Source: Ruegeria atlantica (GTDB lineage: Bacteria; Pseudomonadota; Alphaproteobacteria; Rhodobacterales; Rhodobacteraceae). From it: DNA of 64,000 bases. The number at the start of each line of letters is the position of its first letter. Positions within the stretch are counted from its first letter, which is position 1. A model generated the notes under the pieces. The model was not told the DNA's origin and searched no databases. It saw only the letters and a list, made by a program, of their open reading frames with translations. The position numbers were made by a program, and so were the translations under genes. This document shows positions 16,161-23,683 of the stretch, one piece after another. The stretch covers positions 204,328 through 268,327 of the forward strand of contig NZ_WQBE01000006.1 in the NCBI RefSeq assembly GCF_013032005.1, in the 5' to 3' direction.

Positions 16161-17288
16161 ATGTCAACGGCCAGCAATCTAGAACGGCAGATGCTTGCAT
16201 TGATTAATGAGGAACGCACAAGTCGGGGGCTGCAACCCCTCAAGCTTGAGCTTCAGCTAAACGACTCGGCCGAAGATCACAGCGAATGGATGCTGCAGAC
16301 AGATATCTTCAGCCACACCGGTCAGGGCGGCTCGAGCGCGACCCAGCGGATGAGAGATGCCGGTTTCGATTTCACCGGCAGCTGGAGATCGGGTGAAAAC
16401 ATCGCCTGGCAATCCGAACGCGGGCCCAATGGTGCCAGCGATGATGTGGTACAGCTTCACCAAAGCCTGATGAACAGCCCCGGTCACCGGGCCAACATAC
16501 TGAACCCCGATTTCGAATATATCGGGATCGGGATTGAAGAAGGCAATTTCAACGGTTGGGATGCCGTGATCGTGACCCAGAACTTTGCCACGACCTCGGC
16601 GCCGGTGCAGTTGGACACCGGCGGGTCGGGTGGCGGCTCTGGCGGCGGCACACCTACCCAACCCGGCCAACAGGCCGTGGACGCAGGCACTGTGGGCGAC
16701 GCCTCAGACAATTGGTTCATTCTGAAAGCCGGTCAGGCCGGCGCGCTGAACGGCGGCGAAGGAGATGACATTCTTGACGGCGGCTTCGGCCGCGACACGC
16801 TGACCGGCGGCACCGGCGATGACACGCTGAGCGGTCATGGCGGCAATGACGTCCTTCTGGGTGGCCAAGGCGTCGATTTGTTGATGGGTGCGACCGGCAA
16901 TGACTGGCTGCAATCGGGCATGGGTGCCGACAGGTTGCAGGGCGGCTCTGGCAACGACGTGCTTAGGGGTGGCCGTGGCCGCGACACCCTGATCGGAGGC
17001 GACGACGACGATACTCTGATCGGTGCCCGCGGCATTGACACAATGACCGGCGGCAACGGGGCGGACACGTTCGTATTCACCATCGGGCCGGACACCGTCA
17101 CAGATTTCACCTCTGAAGACTTCATCGACCTCAGCCTGAATGGTGCGATCACCGGGTATAACGACCTGATGAACAACCACATCTCGCAATCCGGCAATGA
17201 TGTGATCATCGACGACAACGCAGGGAATACTCTGACTTTGCAAAACACTCAGATCGCAGACCTGGCAAACGAACATTTCGTGTTCTGA
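16161..17288 (+). CDS. CAP (SCP/PR-1) domain protein with RTX calcium-binding repeats
   Basis: 375 residues. The CAP domain (about 8-145, with DIFSHTG at 49-55 and RSGENIAW at 76-83) is followed by a Gly/Ser linker (153-163) and then RTX nonapeptides (about 198-305: GGEGDDILDGG, GGTGDDTLSG, GGSGNDVLRGG and others). The C-terminal domain ends in EHFVF, the hydrophobic end typical of type I secretion substrates. There is no N-terminal signal peptide. The RTX repeats would fold on binding Ca2+ outside the cell. No T1SS genes are adjacent. The function of bacterial CAP proteins is mostly unknown (lipid binding or proteolysis are proposed). GGAGG precedes the start. Confidence 0.92.
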   Translation: MSTASNLERQMLALINEERTSRGLQPLKLELQLNDSAEDHSEWMLQTDIFSHTGQGGSSATQRMRDAGFDFTGSWRSGENIAWQSERGPNGASDDVVQLHQSLMNSPGHRANILNPDFEYIGIGIEEGNFNGWDAVIVTQNFATTSAPVQLDTGGSGGGSGGGTPTQPGQQAVDAGTVGDASDNWFILKAGQAGALNGGEGDDILDGGFGRDTLTGGTGDDTLSGHGGNDVLLGGQGVDLLMGATGNDWLQSGMGADRLQGGSGNDVLRGGRGRDTLIGGDDDDTLIGARGIDTMTGGNGADTFVFTIGPDTVTDFTSEDFIDLSLNGAITGYNDLMNNHISQSGNDVIIDDNAGNTLTLQNTQIADLANEHFVF

Positions 17289-17312
17289 GACCCCAGGTTT
17301 TCCAAATTAATG

Positions 17313-17342
17313 ACGCCCCCGGTTTTGGGGGCGTTTTCTTTT
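17313..17342 (+). terminator. terminator of the CAP-RTX gene
   Basis: ACGCCCCC (17313-17320) pairs with GGGGGCGT (17327-17334) around GGTTTT, followed by TTTTCTTTT. It sits between the convergent CAP-RTX and ppk2 genes. The minus-strand side has only a weak T-rich tail. Confidence 0.92.
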
Positions 17343-17344
17343 GA

Positions 17345-18301
17345 TCAATAGATTTTAGGAACGTGCAGCTCATCCGGCAGGACGCGCCGTTCATATTCCG
17401 GGTTGTATCTTCGATCCGGTAATTCGACCTTTTCCTGTGGAACATCCGTATAGGGGATCTTGGTCAGGAGATGCTCGATACAGTTCAGGCGCTCGCGTTT
17501 CTTGTCATTGCCTTCGACGATATACCAGGGCGCCTCGGGAATGTTGGTGCGGAACAACATGTCTTCTTTGGCCTTGGTATAGGCCTCCCAGCGGATGCGG
17601 GATTCCAGATCCATCGGCGACAGTTTCCACTGTTTCATCGGGTCGTGAATGCGCATGAGGAACCGCAACTGCTGTTCTTCATCAGTGATTGAGAACCAAT
17701 ATTTAAGCAAAATGATCCCCGACCGCACCAGCATCCGTTCGAATTCGGGAACGTCCTGAAAGAACTGTTCGACCTGATCCTCGGACGCAAACCCCATCAC
17801 CCGTTCCACCCCAGCGCGGTTGTACCAGGATCGGTCGAACAACACGATTTCGCCGGCCGCGGGCAGATGCGGTACATAGCGCTGGAAATACCACTGGCTT
17901 TGCTCCCGGCGGCTGGGCGCTGGCAAGGCGACCACGCGGGCGACCCGCGGGTTCAGCCGCTGGGTGATCCGCTTGATCACGCCGCCCTTGCCGGCGCTGT
18001 CTCGCCCTTCGAACAGGATGCACACTTTGGCCCCGGTATGCTGCACCCAGTCCTGAACCTTGATCAATTCGGCCTGCAAGCGCAGCAGATTGCGGAAATA
18101 GACTTTGCGATCCAGCATGTCGGGATGCTGGTCCTTATAGATCTTGCGGACTTCCATCGAGAGCATGGGTTCGCTGAACTCGATCTCGAAATCTTCGTCC
18201 AGCGTGTCTTCCAACTCGGCTTCCAGCCAATCTTTTGGGGCATCGTTATGTTCGTAAGCCAAGGTCTTATCCTTATCGTCTATCGGGTCCGGACCATACA
18301 A
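17345..18301 (-). CDS. ppk2: polyphosphate kinase 2
   Basis: 318 residues. Walker A loop GRDSAGKGG (99-107), Walker B/lid DRSWYNRAGVERVMGF (156-171) and SITDEEQQLRFLMR downstream are those of class I PPK2, which moves phosphate between polyphosphate and nucleoside diphosphates, usually favouring NTP synthesis from polyP. The acidic N-terminal 45 residues are an extension common in alphaproteobacterial members. It is monocistronic, convergent with the CAP-RTX gene, and separated by 246 bases from the divergent CPBP gene. Confidence 0.96.
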   Translation of the reverse strand: MYGPDPIDDKDKTLAYEHNDAPKDWLEAELEDTLDEDFEIEFSEPMLSMEVRKIYKDQHPDMLDRKVYFRNLLRLQAELIKVQDWVQHTGAKVCILFEGRDSAGKGGVIKRITQRLNPRVARVVALPAPSRREQSQWYFQRYVPHLPAAGEIVLFDRSWYNRAGVERVMGFASEDQVEQFFQDVPEFERMLVRSGIILLKYWFSITDEEQQLRFLMRIHDPMKQWKLSPMDLESRIRWEAYTKAKEDMLFRTNIPEAPWYIVEGNDKKRERLNCIEHLLTKIPYTDVPQEKVELPDRRYNPEYERRVLPDELHVPKIY

Positions 18302-18445
18302 CGCGCGTGTAACCGCCTGATGTCATCAGAATAATTAATAAAGCCCTTCCCCAAGCGAAACCGCTTATGGCAGCAAGGTCAAGGCGATGCGAAAAGAGGT
18401 TTGGTCCTTTTCTAAATCTGAACCTACACGCCCAGGGATACAAGC

Positions 18446-18487
18446 GGCAGATTTGCCGCATTACCAACAGGTTGGCATAAATCTGCC
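18446..18487 (+). other. nested inverted repeat upstream of the CPBP gene
   Basis: GGCAGATTT (18446-18454) pairs perfectly with AAATCTGCC (18479-18487). Inside it CCAAC (18464-18468) pairs with GTTGG (18471-18475). It begins about 100 bases before the CPBP start and 145 bases before that of ppk2. It could be an operator, a leader hairpin or part of a small RNA. No T run follows on either strand. Confidence 0.45.
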
Positions 18488-18547
18488 CCAAACCTACTTG
18501 CCAGAGGGTTCATTCCGTCGGCACAAGTACCCTTCAACCCCCCTGAG

Positions 18548-19393
18548 GTGAATGTGGCGCATTTCATTTCCCTACTGCCTGCGATCTGGCCCTGGTTCAT
18601 ATTGATTGCCGCACAAATAGGCATGGTATCAGGCCGACAAGGGCTGGGTCTGGCCCTGTTGGCAGCGTTCCTAGGTTCAGCAACAGTGCTTGGCCTGCTA
18701 ACCCCGCTGGCCTTGGCAATCACGGCAGCGGGCTTGCTGGGTGCTGTAGGGTTGCGCCGTCTGACCGGTGTGCCCGCCGTTTTCGGGCATCTGGTGTTGA
18801 TCCTGTGGTGTCTGGCTCTGGGGGCGCATCTGATCCCCGGGTTTCACAATCTATTGGTTCTGAATCAGGTACAGGCAGGCCCGGGCAGCGCTGCGTTCAC
18901 TATGTATCTCAACCTGGACAAACCAATGGTCTTGTTTGCCGTTCTGCTGGCTTGGCCAGGCATGATCCATGGCGCGCGGCTGGTCAGAACCGGGCCTTTG
19001 TTGATCGGGTTGGCGGCACTGCCCGCCCTGTTTGCGTTGGGTCTTTCCCTGGGTGCAGTGCGGCCCGAGATCGGCCTGCCCGCATGGTGGCTGATTTTTG
19101 CGCTTTCAAACCTGTTCCTGACCTGCCTGACTGAAGAGGCTTTTTTCCGTGGCTATCTGCAATCGGTCCTGACGTCGAAAATCGGCGTGGCGCTCGGGAT
19201 CGCAGCTGCCAGCCTGCTATTCGGTCTGGCCCATGCGGGCGGTGGCCCGGCACTGGTCGTCTTCGCCTCGATCCTCGGGGCCGCCTGCGGATTGGGGTAT
19301 TACGCAACCGGGCGGCTTTGGGTGCCGGTTCTGATGCATTTTGGCTTTAACGCCCTGCACCTGGCCCTGTTCACCTATCCCGGCCCGGGCTGA
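18548..19393 (+). CDS. CPBP-family intramembrane metalloprotease
   Basis: 281 residues with about eight membrane segments. The Abi/CPBP motifs are present: EEAFFR (196-201), FGLAHAG with H229, and HFGFN (264-268) near the C-terminus. These residues form the metal site of the Rce1-like intramembrane proteases, whose bacterial substrates are mostly unknown. The start is the GTG at 18548 or a second GTG at 18554, both close behind CCCCTGAGG. It is convergent with the Lrp regulator, with 3 bases between their stops. Confidence 0.87.
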   Translation: MNVAHFISLLPAIWPWFILIAAQIGMVSGRQGLGLALLAAFLGSATVLGLLTPLALAITAAGLLGAVGLRRLTGVPAVFGHLVLILWCLALGAHLIPGFHNLLVLNQVQAGPGSAAFTMYLNLDKPMVLFAVLLAWPGMIHGARLVRTGPLLIGLAALPALFALGLSLGAVRPEIGLPAWWLIFALSNLFLTCLTEEAFFRGYLQSVLTSKIGVALGIAAASLLFGLAHAGGGPALVVFASILGAACGLGYYATGRLWVPVLMHFGFNALHLALFTYPGPG

Positions 19394-19396
19394 ACG

Positions 19397-19855
19397 TCAC
19401 ACCGGCAGCGCAGTGGTCTTGAACACCGTGCGCAGCGCAAAGGAACTTTGCATCTGCGCCACCCCCGGCAGCCGTGACAAATACTGGCGGTGAATACGGG
19501 CAAAATCCTCGGTGTTCTCGGCGACAACCTTCAAAATATAGTCCGCCGTACCGGCCATGAGGTGGCATTCAAGCACATCAGGAATGCGCGCCACGGATTT
19601 TTCGAACGCATTCAGAAGCTCTTCGGCTTGCCCTTGCAGCGTGATCTCGACAAACACCGTCGTGGGCACATTCATCTTGCGCGCATCCAGCAGCGCCACG
19701 TATTTGCGGATATAGCCTTCAGCCTCTAGCCGCTGAACGCGCCGGTGACAGGCCGAAGGCGACAGATTCACCTGCTCAGACAGTTCCGCATTTGACATAC
19801 GGCCATCCCGCTGAAGGGCTGCCAGAATCTTTTTATCCGTCGCATCCAAGCTCAT
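19397..19855 (-). CDS. Lrp/AsnC-family transcriptional regulator (probable ald regulator)
   Basis: 152 residues. N-terminal winged helix (DATDKKILAALQRDG, then NAELSEQVNLSPSACHRRVQ) and C-terminal RAM effector domain (VFVEITLQGQAEELLNAFEK, then DYILKVVAEN). It is divergent from ald with 138 bases between, the usual arrangement of an Lrp-type activator of alanine dehydrogenase that responds to alanine or other amino acids. That target is inferred from position. Confidence 0.92.
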   Translation of the reverse strand: MSLDATDKKILAALQRDGRMSNAELSEQVNLSPSACHRRVQRLEAEGYIRKYVALLDARKMNVPTTVFVEITLQGQAEELLNAFEKSVARIPDVLECHLMAGTADYILKVVAENTEDFARIHRQYLSRLPGVAQMQSSFALRTVFKTTALPV

Positions 19856-19993
19856 TTGCGCAAATCCTTTGCGAGTTTCCGACTATATAACGAAGATTCT
19901 CCTGAAAAAAAGCAATTTTGCAGGCAGAGTTTCACAGAAATTGCGCCCTGGATCGCCCATTATTTAGGCAGTTTATGAATGGAGGAGCGAAAA
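19856..19993. promoter_or_regulatory. divergent control region of the Lrp regulator and ald
   Basis: An AT-rich stretch, unlike its GC-rich surroundings, holding both promoters. GACTATATAACG (about 19880-19891) and the A run at 19904-19910 stand out. The repeated GCAATTTTG and GAAATTGCG (19911-19945) form an imperfect inverted pair that could be an Lrp-type site. None of this can be fixed without footprinting or comparison. Confidence 0.5.
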
Positions 19994-21112
19994 ATGAAGA
20001 TCGGTTGCCCCAAGGAAATCAAACCACAGGAATTCCGCGTCGGCATGACGCCCAACGCGGCACAGGAAGCCGTCGCGCGCGGCCACGAAGTTGTAATCGA
20101 AACCGGTGCCGGGATCGGTTCGGGCTTTGACAACGAATCCTACATCGCTGCGGGCGCCCAGATCCTGGACACCGCAGAAGAGGTATTCGCCACTGCCGAC
20201 ATGATCGTCAAGGTCAAGGAACCCCAGGCGGTCGAGCGCAAGATGCTGCGTGAAGGCCAGTTGCTGTTCACTTACCTGCACCTGGCACCCGATCCAGATC
20301 AGACCCACGACCTGCTGGCATCGGGCTGCACCGCGATTGCATACGAAACCGTCACCGCACCTGGCGGTGGTTTGCCGCTGCTGGCCCCGATGTCCGAAGT
20401 TGCCGGTCGTCTGGCGCCGCAGGTTGGCTCATGGACCCTGCAAAAGGCAAATGGCGGTCGTGGCGTTCTGATGGGCGGCGTTCCCGGCGTTGGACCGGCC
20501 AAGGTCGTTGTGATCGGTGGCGGCGTTGTTGGTACGCATGCCGCGAAGATTGCGGCTGGCATGGGCGCAGATGTTACCATCCTGGACCGCTCGCTTCCGC
20601 GTCTGCGTTACCTCGATGACGTGTATGGCGGAACCTTCAAGAACCAGTACTCGACCGCTGGTGCCACCGCCGAACTGATCCAGGATGCCGACATGGTTAT
20701 CGGTGCCGTTCTGATCCCCGGCGCGGCTGCTCCTAAACTGGTGACACGCGAACAGCTTTCGACAATGAAGCCCGGCGCGGTTCTGGTTGACGTTGCGATC
20801 GACCAGGGTGGCTGCTTTGAAACCTCCAAAGCAACAACCCATGCTGACCCGATCTACGAAGTCGACGGCATCATGCACTATTGCGTTGCCAACATGCCGG
20901 GTGCCGTTGCGCGCACGTCGACCATCGCATTGGGCAACGCGACCATGCCGTTCATGCTGTCGCTGGCCGACAAAGGCTGGAAAAAGGCTTGCCAGGATGA
21001 CCCGCACCTGTTGGCTGGTCTGAACGTGCATGCCGGAAAACTGACCTATGACGCGGTTGGTGTTGCACTGGGTCTGGACGTTGTATCGCCCAAGGACATC
21101 GTCAACGCCTAA
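19994..21112 (+). CDS. ald: alanine dehydrogenase
   Basis: 372 residues. [20 protein letters not shown] is the family's N-terminus. VKVKEPQ supplies the pyruvate-binding Lys, TYLHLAPD the catalytic His, and [19 protein letters not shown] the NAD-binding loop. It interconverts alanine and pyruvate plus ammonia with NAD(H), so it serves alanine use or ammonium assimilation. GGAGG ahead of the ATG at 19994 sets the start; an in-frame ATG at 19979 overlaps that site. Codon use is strongly biased, suggesting high expression. A strong terminator follows. Confidence 0.97.
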   Translation: MKIGCPKEIKPQEFRVGMTPNAAQEAVARGHEVVIETGAGIGSGFDNESYIAAGAQILDTAEEVFATADMIVKVKEPQAVERKMLREGQLLFTYLHLAPDPDQTHDLLASGCTAIAYETVTAPGGGLPLLAPMSEVAGRLAPQVGSWTLQKANGGRGVLMGGVPGVGPAKVVVIGGGVVGTHAAKIAAGMGADVTILDRSLPRLRYLDDVYGGTFKNQYSTAGATAELIQDADMVIGAVLIPGAAAPKLVTREQLSTMKPGAVLVDVAIDQGGCFETSKATTHADPIYEVDGIMHYCVANMPGAVARTSTIALGNATMPFMLSLADKGWKKACQDDPHLLAGLNVHAGKLTYDAVGVALGLDVVSPKDIVNA

Positions 21113-21131
21113 GGCTGATATACAGAAATCG

Positions 21132-21163
21132 AAAGGCGCCCTCGGATGAGGGCGCCTTTTTTT
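21132..21163 (+). terminator. terminator of ald
   Basis: AAAGGCGCCCTC (21132-21143) and GAGGGCGCCTTT (21148-21159) form a 12-bp perfect stem around GGAT, with T continuing to 21163. Confidence 0.95.
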
Positions 21164-21198
21164 GCTGCCGCGCTAAGGACAACGACCCGCGCGCGGTA

Positions 21199-21226
21199 CA
21201 AAAAACGCCGCGCGATCAGCGCGGCG
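21199..21226 (-). terminator. terminator of the MscS gene
   Basis: Read on the minus strand, an 8-bp stem (21226-21219 with 21213-21206) closes a 5-base loop and is followed by a T run (A run at 21200-21205 on the plus strand). It lies about 54 bases after the MscS stop. Confidence 0.85.
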
Positions 21227-21279
21227 CCGGGCCCAACCGGAGGAGGGCATTTCAAGGCCCGATCACCGGACGGGAGCGT

Positions 21280-22092
21280 TCACCCCTCTTTGTGAATCTC
21301 AACCGAATGCGGATACGGGATCGACACGCCTTTTGCGTCGAACGCCTCTTTCACCGCTTTGGTGATTTCGAACTTCACGTCCCAATAATCCGCCGCTGCG
21401 CACCACAGGCGGGCCGTCAGATCGACCGAGCTGTCGCCCAGGTTTGTCACGCGCACCCAAGGTTCGGGATCGCTGTGAATACGCTCGTCCGCTTTGGCGA
21501 CATCCAGAATGATCTTCATCGCTTCGTCCGCGTTGTCGCCATAGTCGATACCAAACACCAGATCGACACGCCTTGTGTCATGCGCCGAATAGTTGGTGAT
21601 GATCGACCCCCAGGATTGCCCGTTGGGGACAATGATCTGCACATTGTCCGGCGTCACCAGTTCGGTGGTGAACAGGTTCAGGTCTTTCACTGTCCCGGCC
21701 GTGCCGCCAATATCCACATATTGACCCAGCTTGTAAGGGCGGAACACCACCAGCATGACGCCGGCCGCCAGATCGCTGAGCGTCCCTTGCAGCGCCAGAC
21801 CAATGGCCAGCGACGCGGCACCCAGAATGGCAACGATACTTGTGGCTTCGATCCCGAAAATCCCCAGAACGGCCACCAGAACCATCGCGAGGATGACCCA
21901 TTTCACCAGGCTGGCTGAGAAGTTGCCCAACGTCGGATCAATCTGCGGAGTCGAGTTGATCCGGCGGCGCACCAGGCCGCCCACGGCCCCAGCCACGATC
22001 CAGCCAAGGATCAGAACGATCAGCGCCTTGACCGCGTTCATGATCAGCGGCGCAAACGCGCCCACCTGTGTTACGACCTCATCCACGGCCAT
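21280..22092 (-). CDS. small-conductance mechanosensitive channel (MscS family)
   Basis: 270 residues. Two to three N-terminal membrane segments lead to the pore helix (AILGAASLAIGLALQGTLSD followed by AAGVMLVVFRPYKLGQYV). Then come the beta domain (NLFTTELVTPDNVQIIVPNG) and the C-terminal alpha/beta domain ending PYPHSVEIHKEG. The Gly/Ala-packed pore helix and the length are those of minimal MscS channels, which release solutes at hypo-osmotic shock. It is monocistronic. Confidence 0.94.
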   Translation of the reverse strand: MAVDEVVTQVGAFAPLIMNAVKALIVLILGWIVAGAVGGLVRRRINSTPQIDPTLGNFSASLVKWVILAMVLVAVLGIFGIEATSIVAILGAASLAIGLALQGTLSDLAAGVMLVVFRPYKLGQYVDIGGTAGTVKDLNLFTTELVTPDNVQIIVPNGQSWGSIITNYSAHDTRRVDLVFGIDYGDNADEAMKIILDVAKADERIHSDPEPWVRVTNLGDSSVDLTARLWCAAADYWDVKFEITKAVKEAFDAKGVSIPYPHSVEIHKEG

Positions 22093-22301
22093 CTCCTTTC
22101 AACAACAAGAAACCCGCGGCTTTCGCGCGGGAATTGCCAAAGTCTGAGGCAAAAACACGCTTTGGTCTAGGTGCTAGTTCCACCGGATTTCCCCGTTGTT
22201 CGCCAGCAAACACGGGCTGACCGGTCGCGCACAGCTTCGGGGGCTTACAAGATGGCCCCTCGCGCCCTACGTTCTGGGGGTATCCACTCAGGAGCCCCCC
22301 A

Positions 22302-23000
22302 ATGCTGGACACCAAACCACACCCGATCATGAATCGCTGGCCCGCACAGTTCCCGGACCGGATTCAGCTGTATTCCTTCCCTACGCCCAATGGGGTCAAA
22401 GCCTCGATCATGCTGGAAGAAACCGGCCTGCCGTATGAGGCACACAAGGTCACCCTGTCGGACGCGGATGTCAAAAGCCCCGAGTTCCTGTCGCTGAACC
22501 CCAACAACAAGATCCCCGCAATCATCGACCCGGACGGCCCGGACGGAAAGCCCATTGGTTTGTTCGAAAGCGGTGCCATCCTGCTGTATCTGGCCGAAAA
22601 ATCGGGCAAGTTTATTGGTCAGACCCAGGCAGACAAGCACCAGGTCACTCAATGGCTGATGTTTCAGATGGGCGGCATTGGTCCAATGTTCGGCCAGCTT
22701 GGCTTTTTCCACAAATTCGCTGGTAGCGAGATCGAAGACCCCCGCCCCCGCGAGCGATATGTGAACGAGGCCAAACGGCTGCTGAACGTGTTGAACCAGC
22801 AGCTTGAAGGGCAGGACTGGGTCGCCGGAGATTATTCGATTGCCGACATAGCCATCGCGCCCTGGCTGCGCGGACTAGATTTCTATGGTGCCAGAGAACT
22901 GGTCGGATGGGACGACCACACAAATGTAACAGCTTATTTGGACCGTTTTTTGGAACGCCCTGCCGTTCAGAAAGGTCTTGTGACACCGCCACGGGACTGA
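22302..23000 (+). CDS. glutathione S-transferase
   Basis: 232 residues. The N-terminal thioredoxin-like domain reads QLYSFPTPNGVKASIMLEE (catalytic Ser/Thr region TPNG), NPNNKIPAIIDP and FESGAILLYLAEKSG. The helical C-terminal domain has DWVAGDYSIADIAIAPWL. This is the YfcG/YghU-like branch, often disulphide-bond reductases using glutathione. AGGAG precedes the ATG at 22302. A hairpin follows the stop. Confidence 0.93.
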   Translation: MLDTKPHPIMNRWPAQFPDRIQLYSFPTPNGVKASIMLEETGLPYEAHKVTLSDADVKSPEFLSLNPNNKIPAIIDPDGPDGKPIGLFESGAILLYLAEKSGKFIGQTQADKHQVTQWLMFQMGGIGPMFGQLGFFHKFAGSEIEDPRPRERYVNEAKRLLNVLNQQLEGQDWVAGDYSIADIAIAPWLRGLDFYGARELVGWDDHTNVTAYLDRFLERPAVQKGLVTPPRD

Positions 23001-23024
23001 CCGCCCGCACCCTCGGGCCTGATC

Positions 23025-23054
23025 GGGCTTGCAGCCACACTATGCTGCAAGCCC
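23025..23054 (+). terminator. probable terminator between GST and ytoQ-like genes
   Basis: An 11-bp perfect stem (23025-23035 with 23044-23054) around CACACTAT, followed by AATTTC. It lies between convergent genes and may serve both, although neither side has a strong T run. Confidence 0.65.
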
Positions 23055-23071
23055 AATTTCAATGGGTCAAT

Positions 23072-23521
23072 TCAGCCTGGCAGCGTGTCGGTCAGCACAT
23101 AGCGCAGGACCTCAACCACTTGCGAGGGTTGTTCGGCCACGGCTAGGGCTGCGGCGTCCACCTCTTTCAGCGCATGCTGATGATCGGGGCCGTGTAGGAC
23201 GATCAGCGACTTGCCCAGCGCTGCCGCATAACCTGCATCAAAGGCAGCGTTCCACTGTTTGTATTTCTCACCAAACCGGACGACCACCACATCTGCATCC
23301 GCGATCCCTTTGCGCGTCCGGATCGCGTTGACCATCGCGCCCTTGTGGTCGTGCCAGTATTTGTTCGGCTCTTCGCCCAAAATAGCCACACCGCAATCGT
23401 CGCTGGCGTCGTGATCGGTGACGGGGCTGTTGAAGGTGATGTCCAATCCCTGTGCGCCGTCGATAATTTGCTCACGCCAATCGGTGTGAATTTCCCCTGA
23501 TAGGTATACGTTCAAGCCCAT
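23072..23521 (-). CDS. YtoQ-family protein
   Basis: 149 residues: VYLSGEIHTDWREQI near the N-terminus, then FNSPVTDHDASDDCG, ILGEEPNKYWHDHKGA and GKSLIVLHGPDHQHALKEVD. These are the YtoQ-family blocks. The fold is that of nucleoside 2-deoxyribosyltransferase-like proteins, but the reaction is not known. It stands alone, convergent with the GST gene. Confidence 0.85.
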   Translation of the reverse strand: MGLNVYLSGEIHTDWREQIIDGAQGLDITFNSPVTDHDASDDCGVAILGEEPNKYWHDHKGAMVNAIRTRKGIADADVVVVRFGEKYKQWNAAFDAGYAAALGKSLIVLHGPDHQHALKEVDAAALAVAEQPSQVVEVLRYVLTDTLPG

Positions 23522-23634
23522 GTCGACCTCCGGTATTGATTTGGAACCTACTTAAGGCGCATTTGCGGGAAGCCCAATCAAGAAAATCCAGAAACACTTA
23601 TCCCAAACACGCCCTAATTCCCGTAGGTGAAACG

Positions 23635-23660
23635 AAAAACGCGCCCGGAAGCGCGTTTTT
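23635..23660 (-). terminator. terminator downstream of pheT
   Basis: Stem AAAAACGCGC/GCGCGTTTTT (23635-23644 with 23651-23660) around CCGGAA, with T runs on both strands. It lies 24 bases after the pheT stop, so it ends the phe operon. It can also work in the other direction. Confidence 0.88.
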
Positions 23661-23683
23661 TTTGAAGTCTTATGGCAGGGCCC

